A stretch of DNA of 64,000 bases, from contig CM063113.1 of assembly GCA_031841125.1 (NCBI GenBank), forward strand, positions 24,201,312-24,265,311, written 5' to 3'. The notes under the pieces were generated by a model. It was not told where the DNA came from and made no database searches. It saw only the letters and a list, made by a program, of their open reading frames with translations. How positions within the stretch are numbered: the first letter of the stretch is position 1; each line of letters opens with the position of its first letter. A program made the translations under genes and the position numbers. The stretch is from Acanthococcus lagerstroemiae (taxonomy: Eukaryota; Arthropoda; Insecta; Hemiptera; Eriococcidae). Positions 22,878 through 34,075 of the stretch are shown one piece after another.

Positions 22878-23400
22878 CAGGGTTACCAAATGCTGGGATA
22901 AGTGCCTGAATGCAGAGATTTTTAGAAGTATTTTCACAGTGCTGGAATTTCTGCAAGGATTTTGATGTAGTCAGGGATTTTTGGAAATTTGACAGGTATT
23001 TTTGTATTTTACTCTATTTTGTACAGTGTCTGGATCTACAGCCGTATTTTCAAAGACACTTAATTTTTTAAGTGCCCTTAAATGTAAAAACTCACTTGAA
23101 ATTGCGCTTGAGTAATGTCTTGCCCTTCAATGGAAAAAATTATGCAGTCATGAAGCCGCGTAGCGTCAGTCTATGAAGACTTGGTAACGTTGGTTGGTTC
23201 CTGGGTGGTGTGAGGGGGTCAGGACGTGTCGGAACTCAGCGTATATTATAATCATGGATAGCTGGTAATCAAATACGGTGCAGTAGTGCACCATTATGAT
23301 GCAACGATCGCCGCGAAAAATTTTCAGGAATTTTTTGGTCGGTGGAGGTATTTTTTTTCAACAGTGCAGGTACTTGTCTAAAGATCAGTTGGCCACCTTG
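22878..23400. mobile_element. Second hAT-like element in the LINE, 523 bp, decayed
   Basis: The left end CAGGGTTACCAAATG and the right end CAGTTGGCCACCTTG pair over 11 of 15 bases. Flanks CTCGTTTC and ATCGTTCT match only 5 of 8, so the duplication is weak. The stronger argument is coding: LINE endonuclease text stops at 22877 and resumes at 23401 with consecutive motifs (FKTRT, then EKKWSWRS). Confidence 0.65.
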
Positions 23401-24010
23401 ATCGTTCTCGTCTTGAAGATTGTTGACGCTGTTTTCAGTTTTCCTGATTCCGCTCACTTCATTAGCCTCTCATCATTTGCGTCTGATCTACCTGACGTAT
23501 ACCTTCCCAAACAACTATTAAACGCGGAGTTCTCTCCAATTTTGTCGTTGAAATCACCCATCACGATGGTGTAGTATCATTTTTCATTTTTATAAATGTA
23601 TTCCGAAAGGTTGTAAAGGCCCTTGTTTCGACGTTTTCCGATGCCAGGGTTTGTGCATACACTAACTTGTATTATTGTAAGTGTAACCGGACCTCGCATC
23701 CATTTTTCAAACAATGCCCTTAATTTGCTTGATTTTGTCTATTGAATGTTTCCCAACACCCCCCCTCCCCTTAATGTCAATGTTTCGCCAGAGTAATACC
23801 TGGTACTTCCGATATTCCACCTATATAACCCTCTTTCTCCCGACCTCTGAAATCCCCACGATATCGCACTTAAATTTGGCTAACGTCCTTTCAAGTTCAA
23901 GCAGTCGGCCTTCACTAGCTAGCCCCTGACTGTTATATGTTGTGTAGAACATTAATTCTGTAATCCAAATTCTGTTAGTTTTAAGTTTGTTTTATTTTTT
24001 GCATGATTGG
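23401..24010 (-). pseudogene. RTE-like LINE, APE endonuclease N-terminal part (segment 1)
   Basis: In order on the minus strand come ASEGRLLELERTLAKFKC, DIVGISEVGRK (the SEVR catalytic glutamate block), KGRGGV, VTLTIIQVSVCTNPG (norm LxIIQVYAPT), VMGDFNDKIG (the GDFNAKIG block with catalytic D and N), NDERLMK and SGKLKTASTIFKTRT. Frames shift between blocks and one stop follows the MK. This is most of the APE endonuclease of an RTE-like or related endonuclease-RT LINE. It continues into 22806-22877 and 20001-20741. The 5' end meets the tandem array near 24150. Confidence 0.85.
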
Positions 24011-24149
24011 AGGGGAGGGATGTGCTTTTTCGCTAATTCATTGGGTTTAGTGGGTCATGGGATGGTGTGTTTCTTTAGTATTGGGCCCTGTTTGGGAGGG
24101 AATTATCCAAAAAAGGGGGTATTTTGTTTTGATGAGGTGACGATTTATT

Positions 24150-24785
24150 GTGGATTACGTGCCCCACGGTGTCCACCTTCCGGCTGCTGGTTGCCAACCC
24201 CAAATGCTTTGGTGGCCAAAACCTGAGAAAACACTCTTGGAGATGGTGCACGTGTCGAAATTGCAGCGGATGTGTTTGCGATGGTCAGAGTTTCCGGTCG
24301 CTGGCGCTAAACGTTTCGGTACTGGAACCTGGGAAGTCACCCTTGGGATTGATGAACTTATTGAAGTCCCAGCAGATGCGGTTGCAGCGTAGCATTTTTG
24401 ATAGCTACTGGAGAACGTTTTGGTGCCGAAAACATCCTTGGGAATGATGTACGTGTCGAAATGAGTGTGGATGCATTTGCAGTACGTAGTAGCATTTCTG
24501 GTTGCCGGTGCTGGAGGCCTTCGGTAAAGATGGATGTGTTGAAGTTGCGGCTGATGCGTTAATAGCATAATATAGTGTTGGAGATTGCTAGCGTAAACTG
24601 TTTAGGTGCCAAATCTAGCGAAACATTTTTGGGAATGAACGTATGGGCCTTGGAGCGGATTCGACGTTTCTGGTTGGCGGCGCTAAACTTTTTGGTGCCG
24701 AAATCCGGAAAGTACTCGTTTAGGACAGACGAACATTTGGAAGTCGCTGCGGATATGTTGAAACAGTTGTAGGTATTAGATCATA
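24150..24785 (+). repeat. ~100-bp tandem array, right part
   Basis: Units carry GGTCGCTGGCGCTAAACGTT, GGTGCCGAAA, GGGAATGATGTACGTGTCGA and TTGCAGCGGATGTGTTTGC, the same words as 19126-20000 and in the same orientation. Core spacings are about 98-116 bp (near 24180, 24296, 24401, 24499, 24574 and 24674). Confidence 0.8.
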
Positions 24786-26946
24786 GCAGATCTTTTTGAG
24801 CATCATTCAATTGGAATGAATACTGTAGATCGCAGTTGGAAGTTGGAATTTGTCTTCCATGCCGCTTGTATACATTTTACTTTACGGGAATGCATCGCGT
24901 GACTCTTGATAGCGCGTTTGGATTTTCGTCCTCTCCCCGTTCTCCCCGTGTGCAACCTGTCAACTGCATTCGAGAATTGACAAGTTAATTGAAGTGCTCG
25001 GACGTATATACGTGAAATTACAGGCGAACACGGACGCACACGTCTATCGGGTCATTAAGAGTCGAAGTTCGCACTCTAGTCAACTGTTCGAATCTCGCCG
25101 GTATGGCGAGAGATCGACCTCTCAGTCAGCTTCCCCGTAATTTATTCCTTCCAGAACGTTGGTTGAATGCTCGTTTACAAGGCTGCTATTTTTTTTTCTT
25201 CTTCTACGTCCATTCATTAATAATACACTTCGATGTACAAGTTCCGTTTAACAATACACGAATTTTTTTACATCTTTGGATCGTAACTAAGCTGTAATTT
25301 AAAATCCACTTGGATCGGCTTCCGTACTGTCTTTCTTTTCTTTCTTTTTCCTCTTCAAATCGTTCGTATTCCAATTTGGAAATCATGTAAGCAGTACTTT
25401 TTTTCTCTCCTCAAATACGTGCTGTCTGCTGTAGTTAAATATAAGGTTAGAAAAATTATTTTTTTCGTCTATCGAAAAATATAGGCGAGGTTTTTTTTTT
25501 CGTTTTGTGCGAGAGACCTCAATAAATCTTCGACGTAATTGAAGGGCTTTGTATTGAGATTTGTTTTTTGACCACGGATATGCGGGAAGAGCGAACGAGT
25601 TTCGGCGTGCTAAATAGTTTGTACGATCGTGGTTGCACAATAATATCGGTAAATTATGAACGATGAGCGTATATGGTATGTAGTTCATGTGAAACAACGG
25701 ATTTTTGCTTCATTCGTGCCGTGTGTTCTTGGCGAGGAGAAGCGGCGGGTCGTTGAAATGTTTTTCTTTCTTGCCAACTAGCTCGGCGAGAGAATACACA
25801 AAGCTTTTCGTGCCTATACTTAGCGGTTAGCGGGCCAGACAGCCGGGCAAGACGTTTTACAGAGTCGAGCAATCGAATGAACTCGGGGTCTGGGAGAGAA
25901 GCGGAAATTGGTACTATAGAACTGGAAATTATTCTGGAATTGGGCGAAGGAAAAATTGCTGGCCATGGCCGTGGACACGGCAACTCTATTCTTGTACTTT
26001 TCCTTCTTTCTTAGGAGCCCTGCATTGGAACGCGTCAGCAAAGTGGCTGACATCTGGTGGACAAATGCAGAAGCTACCGAAACGTGACAGAAACGGGATG
26101 AAATACATAGCGCGCCATCTACTTTACCAATGGTGGCCAAAATTGGAAGTGCACAAAATGGGATGAAATACACTAGCGCTCCATCGCCGTGACGCGACCG
26201 AATAGACATTTGAGCGTGTGGTCACATTTGATCCATCTACCGTTTTCTTCATTGATAGGACTGCTTTGCTGATTTTCTTTATTCAGGAAATAGCTAGTCT
26301 AGTGCTCTATTGTTTTACCTGACTAACCAACAGGCGTGGATTATTGAACTCGATCTGAGAATGGTAAAAAAGCAATAATAATTAGGATCAACCCTCTTTC
26401 CCTGACAGTACTTGCTTCATTCTTGTGGACTTCTTCAGGGCTCCCTATCCGGCTTGAATTGTAAGATCTGTTTTTTTCTAGATGTGGAAGAATGCTGTTC
26501 AGCATACCTGGAAATAGATTAAAAACTTCGAACGACATAAGAGAATTTCAAGGAGGGCTCGAAGAAACAGGCTTCTATCGGTCTGGAGTCGAATAGTCCA
26601 GAATTTAATTGACACATTGAATAGTCAAGCAGCTGTCAAGTTACATGTTTCATTTAAATTCAAGCTTTGAATTATGTCCTAAATTTGAACATTTTTATTA
26701 CTTTTGGTAGACTAAGTAAACACAAGATTGTCTTGTATTGTTTAGACCGCTAACCAGGCTAAATTGAGCCATTTTACATTTTAACATCAGCAGACATCCA
26801 CAGGAGTAGGGGAAATTTTGATAGTAACATTAGAGACAACTCAGTGAGACTGCGGCCGAACGCAGCAGAAAAGTACCTGTTTGCGTCCCACGAAATAACG
26901 TAGATTACTCAATCTGCGGGCCACGGAAAAATAAAAATCACTCAAT
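24786..26946. other. Unassigned; CpG-richer to about 26.2 kb
   Basis: No gene recognised. Near 26096 and 26160 the phrase GGGATGAAATACA plus TAGCGCnCCATC occurs twice, about 64 bp apart. Open frames of up to 129 codons (minus, 25820-26209) have no recognisable motif. Confidence 0.5.
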
Positions 26947-27480
26947 TTGTGGCTCATTGCCCAACACTTTGACTGACTTGTACAAGTCCTTAAAGGGCGT
27001 AAAATTTCCTACCGAAATTGGAGAAGAATTCCACATGGTGAACGATGACGTCAACAATATCCTCATGTTCTCCACTGAGATTAACTTACAATTTATCTTG
27101 AAGTGCAGTGCTGTGCCCATGGATGGAACTTTCTCCGAGTGTCCGAAATTGTTTTCGCAGTTATTTATTCTCCACAGAAGGAGGAAACATACGTATGTAC
27201 CCCTCGTGTACTTCTTTTTGAATGGGAAATCGTCGGATTCTTACGCCCCCCCCCCCAGAAATTAAAAGTTTTTTGCCTTCGACGTTCACGCTGCGGATTA
27301 TTTTTGTCGATTTTGAGCTCGCCATCCACTTAGCAGTTGTAGAAATTCTCGGATGTGATTTCATTTGGAACTGGCCTGATTCCGGAAACTCCAACAATTA
27401 GGCCTACAGAAAATGTACCGCAGCGAAAGTGCTGAAGGCTCATATCTACGGGCCGCAGATTAAACTCGGCGAAAATATTG
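26947..27480 (+). pseudogene. MULE-type transposase remnant
   Basis: The plus-strand frame from 26957 shows LILKCSAV-like text leading to PMDGTFSECPKLFSQLFIL and THVPLVYF-type text. This matches the first catalytic D block of Mutator-like transposases (VDGTFxxxPxxFxQLxTIHG then YIPLVFxLL). After a frameshift come VDFELAIHLAV (norm xDFExAI, the second D) and FHLELAxFRKLQQLGLQK (norm FHLxQxxxRKIQxLGL). The product is interrupted by stops and lacks clear ends, so it is a dead fragment. Such domains are often paired with FLYWCH fingers in insects; none is seen here. Confidence 0.75.
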
Positions 27481-28010
27481 GGTGAATGAAAAACTGAGCT
27501 ATCACTCATTCTTTTATTGTGGTATTGGTTCCTAAATGGTACTTGGTATTCAAGGTCAAGAAGAAAATAGAATATTGTGGGGGAGGGGGTCTAAAATGTT
27601 TTTGTTTACAACGCTGGCGACAGTATCCACCCCCCCCCATTTTTAATTCAGGCTACAGGCTACACCTATGTAAGCATGACGTAATTGATGGCTATTATAT
27701 TTATATAGACTAGGAATTTTTTTTTTTCTTGGCTTTAGAAGAGAATATAAAGATCTGGCTATTGCAGTTCTGAATCCCTGATTTCGACTCAGTTTACTTT
27801 TAGAGTCGAAGGAGCCTCCGAAATTGCAGGCGAGTATTCTGTTTTGCAAGGCCTCCGCAATTTCATAATTTAAGGTCTTATTTCAATGTACTCCCGGAGT
27901 CGCAGTTTTTCTTTTTTTTTGTTCTACATTTTATCGTTTTTAATCCTTTCAGAGTTGCGGAACTTCTGCAATGCGCTGAGTTGAATAGGCGTAACCACAC
28001 TCCTGTAAGA
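27481..28010. other. Unassigned; G- and C-runs
   Basis: No coding signal. It has a GGGGGAGGGGG tract near 27579 and a C-run near 27630. Confidence 0.5.
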
Positions 28011-28024
28011 CTGCGTTTAGATTT

Positions 28025-29113
28025 GTTTGGACCTTTGACTATATATAACTATATGGACTGATCAAGACGACACTACTACAAGGAAATCTTGCACACGACC
28101 CTGTTTCAACATCTTTTGTGCTATAATGATTAGAGAAGACCTTGTTGTGATTTCTGGTTATCAGTTTGTTCTGTATCCTAGATCATAACGTTGTAATGAG
28201 AGTTCGTCGCATAACTTCATAGAGTAATTTTAGTATTATTTTTGAAGCAAAACGGTACAATTGTGTGAAGTTTCGGCTTGTTTTCTTTTTTTGGATCCGT
28301 CATCATGAATTCGCACACATGTTTCGTGTGTGGTTATTGGTGAAACTGAAGTATTTCAGGTATTTCTAGAAGCTGCAAAAATGAGCACTACATTGGCAGG
28401 ATTTTTTTCAAATATAGGTAGTCGCATAGTATTAGGCTCTTATACCATTCTGGGCAAAAATGAATTCCCACCCTCAGGGAAGAATAAAATATTAAAACCA
28501 GGAATTTTTTGAAAAGATGCGATTTATTTGCTAAAAATCAGTCCACTTTTGAGCCTATACATCAACCAATGTATTTTTCAATTATATATACCGTATTTCT
28601 CTATTGATACAGCCAAATATTTTTGCACAAAAGGAAGAATGAGAAGAAAAACTGAGAAAACAAGGCAAATCAATACGTCTTTTATTCCATAGCCTGCTTC
28701 AGCGTTTGTTTTACAGGAATAATTCAACCGCTCCCAAATTTAAGTTGGAAAAGTCTGTAACAAAAGCAGCCGTAAAATTGTATCAAAGCACAAGTTTTCT
28801 TCACAAAACAAGAGTTCCTCACGAATGTTGTTTTAGCATTAAACGCCACAACTATCGTTTCGAACTCAGTAATTGCTGTAAATAGGAAACAACTAATCAA
28901 AAAGAGACTAAGAATATTCATCATTAACATCAAAAACAATCCTTATGGTGACAGAAATTATTTGAATCCGCAGATCTTTGTATAGTACATTACATAAATT
29001 ACAGGTTATCACCTGTTATCATTCGCTTAATCATTATAGCACAAAAGATGTTGAAACAACATTTTATCAACTTGATCAGTCCATATAGTTATATATAGTC
29101 AAAGGTTTGGACT
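28025..29113. repeat. Long-range inverted repeat pair (foldback-like)
   Basis: The left arm 28029-28131 holds ACCTTTGACTATATATAACT continuing to GATCAAG (36 bp), then TGTTTCAACATCTTTTGTGC continuing to GATTA (31 bp). The right arm 29029-29107 contains the exact reverse complements of both blocks in mirrored order. The spacer inside each arm differs (35 versus 12 bp). About 0.9 kb of A+T-rich, non-coding DNA lies between the arms. No target-site duplication was recognised. It could be a foldback element or two opposed copies of a repeat. Confidence 0.75.
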
Positions 29114-29734
29114 CATTTATACTAGTTCAGACTGCGATTCTACTTGTACTCTACGTTCTACATGATATACGTTATCATTCCAAATTCTTCTACGCTAAGA
29201 TTTATCATTTTCCTAGTTTTCCAGCATTTTGGATGACTATTTTGTCATTTGTGTGCGGTTTTGAATATTACGTTTCGGATTCTGCTATACGAATTCTACT
29301 ACTCTAATATATTTTACGATTCCAGCTTAGGTGTAGATCAAATGAAACATATTCGTTGCAATTCCCGTAACGTATCTATCTCTGCAGTACTGTCCTCCTT
29401 ATCAGTAAATTTTCAAAGGAACAATGGGATATGAATCATGTTTCCTAAGCCAGTCAAGTAATATGATAGTTTTGGTATTCTGTTTGAGGTTTCGAGGGAT
29501 GAAGTCTGCCTGTAGCTGTTTGAAACTGCTTGCTCGTTAACATGTGTTGATAGCATTCGTGATGGTTATGCGTATTCAAATTATAAACTTCATTTCAATG
29601 AAAATTCGCCATTTGTCTGTAGCGCAGGATAATAATATTAGTATTTTTCGGAAATGACACGCCACCTGAAGAATTATAAAAAATCTGTTTTTCGAGAACA
29701 CGTGATTCAAAGTTTAAGAGCCCTATAGAAACTA
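29114..29734. other. Unassigned; no gene recognised
   Basis: A+T-rich text with short open frames only. Confidence 0.5.
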
Positions 29735-29769
29735 TTAGGGGGCTTCGCCCCCTGGCCGCTTCGCGGCCA
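29735..29769 (-). mobile_element. Helitron-like 3' terminus (two TTCG/GAAG hairpins plus CTAA)
   Basis: Two adjoining palindromes are GGGGGCTTCGCCCCC (29738-29752) and TGGCCGCTTCGCGGCCA (29753-29769). On the minus strand the order is hairpin, hairpin, then CTAA followed by T. That fits the known Helitron 3' end (GC hairpin shortly before CTRR, insertion next to T). If real, the element extends rightward from 29735. Its 5' end and any Rep/helicase coding were not found. Alternatives are a chance palindrome pair or another hairpin-ended repeat. Confidence 0.45.
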
Positions 29770-29819
29770 CAAACTTTCCCACAATGGCCATAATCTCCTA
29801 CCGGAGGCTTCAATGCCCA

Positions 29820-30540
29820 CCCCATGGTCTCTTACCTACGCAGTATCCTCCCCCCTGCGAACCCTTTCCTTCTGCACATTCGAGTAGGTCCTCTCCCTTG
29901 GACTTCCTCCTCACCTCTACAATCATCGATCACCACAACCGACCTCCACCATCTGGGGCTTAATCTCTTCACATTGCCCTATCCCTTGCTCCATGACCTT
30001 CTCCATCCACAGCTTCTCCCCCACATGGCACCCTCCGATCATCACCCAGTCCACCACCTAGTCTTCCCCGATCACCCTCTTCCACCCCAAGTACCCCCAT
30101 TAGAACCACGTCCCCTCCCCCGACCATTTCTACACCACTATGGCCTTCATTTCTGTTCACGTACCACACCTCCACCAAGACCTCTTCACGCATCTCTACG
30201 CCCTCCCCAATAAAGGCCTTAATCCTTCGCTACAGTGTTCCCCTTCCACTGCTCCTCCTCGTCCCAACTCCCTCGAAGATCTCCTGGTTCTCTACTCAGG
30301 AGCTCCCACCACCATAACCACCCTTCCCCTTCAGACCCCCGCCAAACCCCTCCCGCACCATGGCTTTCATTTCCCTCCTCAGTCCCTCTTCCAACCAGGA
30401 CCTCCTCCTCCACCAGGACCTCTTACTCAGCATTACCCCCACACCACCACCCAGGGCCGTTATCCCCTCCCCCCTCCTGAGGCCACTCCCCATGGATTTG
30501 CTTCCCATTCTGGAGCTCCCTCCACCATGAACCCCCTCCC
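29820..30540 (+). repeat. Strongly CT-skewed block with internal ~220-bp repetition
   Basis: The plus strand is dominated by C and T for about 700 bp, giving long proline/histidine-rich open frames on the plus strand (29824-30213, 30140-30643). CCATGGCTTTCATTTC-like phrases recur about 220 bp apart (30137 and 30357), and GGAGCTCCCnCCACCAT twice (30299 and 30512). The frames look like products of composition, not of selection for a protein. A minisatellite inside a Helitron would fit the neighbouring terminus. Confidence 0.6.
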
Positions 30541-30565
30541 AAAGTGGAGAAATGAACTGTTAAGG

Positions 30566-30865
30566 GGCAGGGTAGGCAACCCGCGGTGGGTCTTTTTCTC
30601 CTGGAGGTGGTGGTGGTGGCGGTGGCGGATTTTACTTTTTTAGTACACAGTGAGACACGTCTTTTTATGTTTTATTATGTCGGTTATGTCTTAAAACTTT
30701 GAGATATCTTATCTTAGAACAGATTATGTCCTTGATAGTAGCTGATCTGCCTTTGCAAGTTTTCTGATTTTTAGAGAGGCAACCCGCAGTGCGTTTTTTC
30801 CTCCCGGAGGCGGCGGTGGTGGTGGTGGCGGATTTTACTTTTTTAGTATATAGAGAGATAGGACA
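30566..30865 (+). repeat. Direct repeat of ~85 bp around a 120-bp spacer
   Basis: Both copies (30572-30657 and 30778-30862) read AGGCAACCCGCRGTG, a CTCCYGGAGG stretch, a (GGT)n/(GGC)n tract, then GGCGGATTTTACTTTTTTAG. Identity is about 88% by eye. Confidence 0.8.
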
Positions 30866-31287
30866 TAACGTTCACTGATAAGCTTTTTTCAATGTGGATA
30901 CGCATTTTTGTATCAGGAATCCCAATTTTTTTTAAATTCTACTTTTACGCTCTTTCCAAGGGTAATGACTCATTTTATCAACAAATGTCGCTTTTCGTTT
31001 ATTAGCGTCCAGTTTTATGTACAGGGTATACCTCTATTTTGCAGCTGAGAACCGATTCTCTTCGAGCAGCCGAGCTGCCTGTTTTCAAATTTGAAACCCT
31101 ATCACTCAAGCGAAAATTATTTTGAATGTCAATAAGTAAACAGTTATGGGAAAAAAATCATGAGTAATTACTTCAATGTGTTATTTTTTAAAACTTACTT
31201 TCGTAACAGGTTTTTTGAAGAAGAAAATTTTTTTGGGGAGGGGGATGGGGGGTACGTTATTATTTTGAAAAAGTCCTGCTTTTTGGT
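30866..31287. other. Unassigned; no gene recognised
   Basis: A+T-rich text without recognisable features. Confidence 0.5.
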
Positions 31288-31299
31288 TTCGAGATCTTG

Positions 31300-31313
31300 T
31301 TAGACACCCTGCA
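31300..31313. mobile_element. Lone CAGGGTGTCTAACA terminus
   Basis: TGTTAGACACCCTG is identical to the right terminus of the element at 14083-14667. No partner end or 5-bp duplication was found to the left (CAGGGTATACC at 31022 is too different), so this is a solo or decayed end. Confidence 0.5.
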
Positions 31314-33849
31314 AAGAAATTGGTTGAATTTTTGAGGACCATAAAAGCGTAAGAGTTTTTGGCAGAAGTAGGGTAAAAGTGTCCTCTCTTTTCTGTCAAA
31401 TGTTCGTTCACATTTTTGGCAGAATGCAGCCTTGAAGTCCCTAAAGATCTGACTTCCTCCAGCGAAACATGACGAGAGATGAGTTGCATACCTAAAATTC
31501 AAAACATTGCCTATCTAAAACTCGAAAAATTACTTGGGTAAATCGATTACATGGATACGTGGACTGAAAAACAGATTGGCATGGACATCGGACTCCTGGC
31601 CTTCTCCGCATTTCGCCCTCGTGCGAAAAAATCTGCAAAGAATTTCAGAATCATGAACAAGTCCGGGTTCCTGCTGCTCGTCAATTCCATATTCTTTCTT
31701 TAGAACTACCTTCATCGTTAGCGCTTCGTTCATGCTCTGCCTTTCCCTAGACCACCATAATGGGTGGAGGGGCGATGATACATGAGGACCGGCCATTTGG
31801 AATTTTTGGAATTTTGAATTGAAAATCAGTTTGATTGTTGTTAGTATGTTATTAGTGTCCGAGAATGCACACATGTGTTTCGTTAGTGTTTGTCCCTTTT
31901 CCGGAAGTTCATTGAGTAGGGCTGAAGACATGCCAGTCCTATTTGGATATCTCAATCAACAATAGGCTCATCAGTCGTTTATACTTCAGTAGTGCATATA
32001 TTGATTTTATAAGGGCTCATTTCGGTCTAGCAAACCATAAGATCTGGGATTCAGATGATATAGATGTTAAATTTTTAGTGTTTACGCGAAGAACGCTACC
32101 TAGTTTTTTGAAGGAACAGACAATCCTGTCATTTTCTCCTCCTGATCCACCACTGTTGATTGATGTATTACTTCTGTAATCTTATGCACTTCCTCTATAT
32201 TCGCGGTACTGTGATCAGCTTTGCTTATTTGATCCTTCTGTATCGGCCGGAATCAGGTTGCGCCGTAAAGGTACCTTCTCGTTGACGCTGTACAGCGAGC
32301 AACCACACTTACAGTGTGCGGACATCCCAGATATTAACCGGAACGGTTACGATGATGTTACGTTAGTTTACAGGTTACAAAAGACTCTTGTAATATACAA
32401 TTCATCGAACGAATGTAACGCTTTTTAATTTGCAACAATGTTCCCTTTTGAGGGCAGTGTAGTAAAAAGACGATGAAGAAGAAGAGGAAAAATGCACAGA
32501 AGAATGTAAAACAACACTGGACAAGTTATAGCAGATCGGTATATCGATATCGCGAACAATTTAAACAATCATTGTATTCATTATCCAAGATGGCGTCATC
32601 TTTATTGTCGGCGACGTTCACTAATATATACGTGCATATCTTTAATCTGAAGCATAAAGCCTTTTTCTTCTTTCCTTTCTCTGAGAATGTATACGGACGA
32701 CAATTCACTCTCTGTGCTGGCTGTTATACATCGCGTGCTCCTTGTCCATCTTCTTCGGCGCTGGTAACTCTTTTAAACCCAATACTCAACAATACAATAC
32801 AATTACGTTTTTCCATGCTTCACAAGTTCTTACATCATTTCATCACGTTTTCCTCCACCCGTCTTCGTCTGTTGTGCTTTAATAGGATCCGCGCTCCTCC
32901 AACACATTTTCGAGTTAACGGATACAGATAGGAGAAAAAAAAATTCATCCATTCTTTGTGCGACGAAACTCGTTACTAGAAAGTGACGTACGACTTTCAT
33001 TAGATCTGCTTCGATAAGTACTCCATTGCCAGCTACTACTGCGAATCGGGTATCGGTAGCTGCGAGCCGTTGATTTGGAAAAAGAAGAAAGAAAAAATAC
33101 GAGCGATACCAACCGATTGCCGATACTGATGATGGAAAAAACAAGAGCTGCGTGGTGGAAAGGGAAACTGAGCGATTTCTTCTTCGGGACACGACTCGCC
33201 GATGGATGATAGACGAATTTGATTTGATTTTGTATAATTGGAACGTTCAGCGAGACATGCGAGGAGAGACGAAAACTTATATGCAGAGCCTGTGCTTAGA
33301 CCTTGGGATCTTGGTCATCAGATATAGTTTCTGGAATTGCATTCGTGTGCATGGTTTCATGATGAGTGAGAAAAATGTTTTCCCTCTTCGTCTTGCACCG
33401 TGAAGCTCAATGGCGGTAAACGATGATAATTGGTTATGGTCGACAATCGCCGGCAGTTGTCATCAATCACCAGAAACGTAAGTTGCGGGAACAATAACTG
33501 AGAAGATTAAGGGGTAAATGTCGATAATATCCGGAGGTTGTCGACAGTAACAAACTGAGTTTGGAGAATGTTGAATATTTAGGATAATTTTTCATTCTGT
33601 ACGTAAAAGTGAATTGTAAAAATGCATGCAATATGCACATAAGCTAGTAGTCGCGGATACGTTCTGCTGGGAATATGAACAGGATGAGCAAGGAACGCGC
33701 ACATCTCGGTCTCGGCTGGTCTCGCCTCAACTACTACAATTTGAAGAAATAAGTTATTAGAGGACTTGAGGACACATTTCACTTTTCTCTCATGAAGGGA
33801 GGGGCTTATACATTCTACTAAGCGCACTGTCAGCTGTAAAGGTACTCTG
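31314..33849. other. Unassigned; several unrecognised open frames
   Basis: Frames at 31530-31955 (minus, 141 codons) and 32473-32931 (plus, 152 codons) carry no motif I recognise. No repeat ends were identified. About 32200-33500 is moderately CpG-rich. Confidence 0.45.
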
Positions 33850-34075
33850 AACGTCTGCATCGCCAGCGGGACTGGGATGGGATTGTCGTCATCCTCATCA
33901 TAGTTTATGAGACCAGAATATTTGTCACCGTTCCAACTACTATCTCCAGTCAAAGCGCGTTCCAAGATCCCTTCGTCGTGCACATCTACTCCACACGGTA
34001 TACTAAGCGAGCCTAATCTACACCTTGCGGGACAACCCAGTGAGGCTTTGTATGGCGACCTTCCAATGCCCTAAA
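33850..34075 (-). pseudogene. Possible integrase-type protein fragment (KRBA2/Ginger-like)
   Basis: The minus strand reads GIGRSPYKASLGCPARC, then RLGSLSIPCG and VHDEGILERAL. This resembles the stretch just after the DDE integrase core in KRAB-A-domain-2-like and Ginger-type proteins of insects (GIxxSPYxAxFGxxxKxGLxSxxLP, then an acidic DExxLExxL). No catalytic residues lie within the fragment, and the reading frame upstream is broken. The match is from memory of the family and is short. Confidence 0.4.

Noticed and set aside
30565..30590. CAGGGTAGGCAACC as a CAGGGTG-family terminus
   Set aside because: No matching second terminus or 5-bp duplication; it belongs to the ~85-bp direct repeat.
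29824..30643. Proline/histidine-rich open frames
   Set aside because: They follow from the CT-skewed composition and internal repetition; the opposite strand is open too, and no domain is visible.
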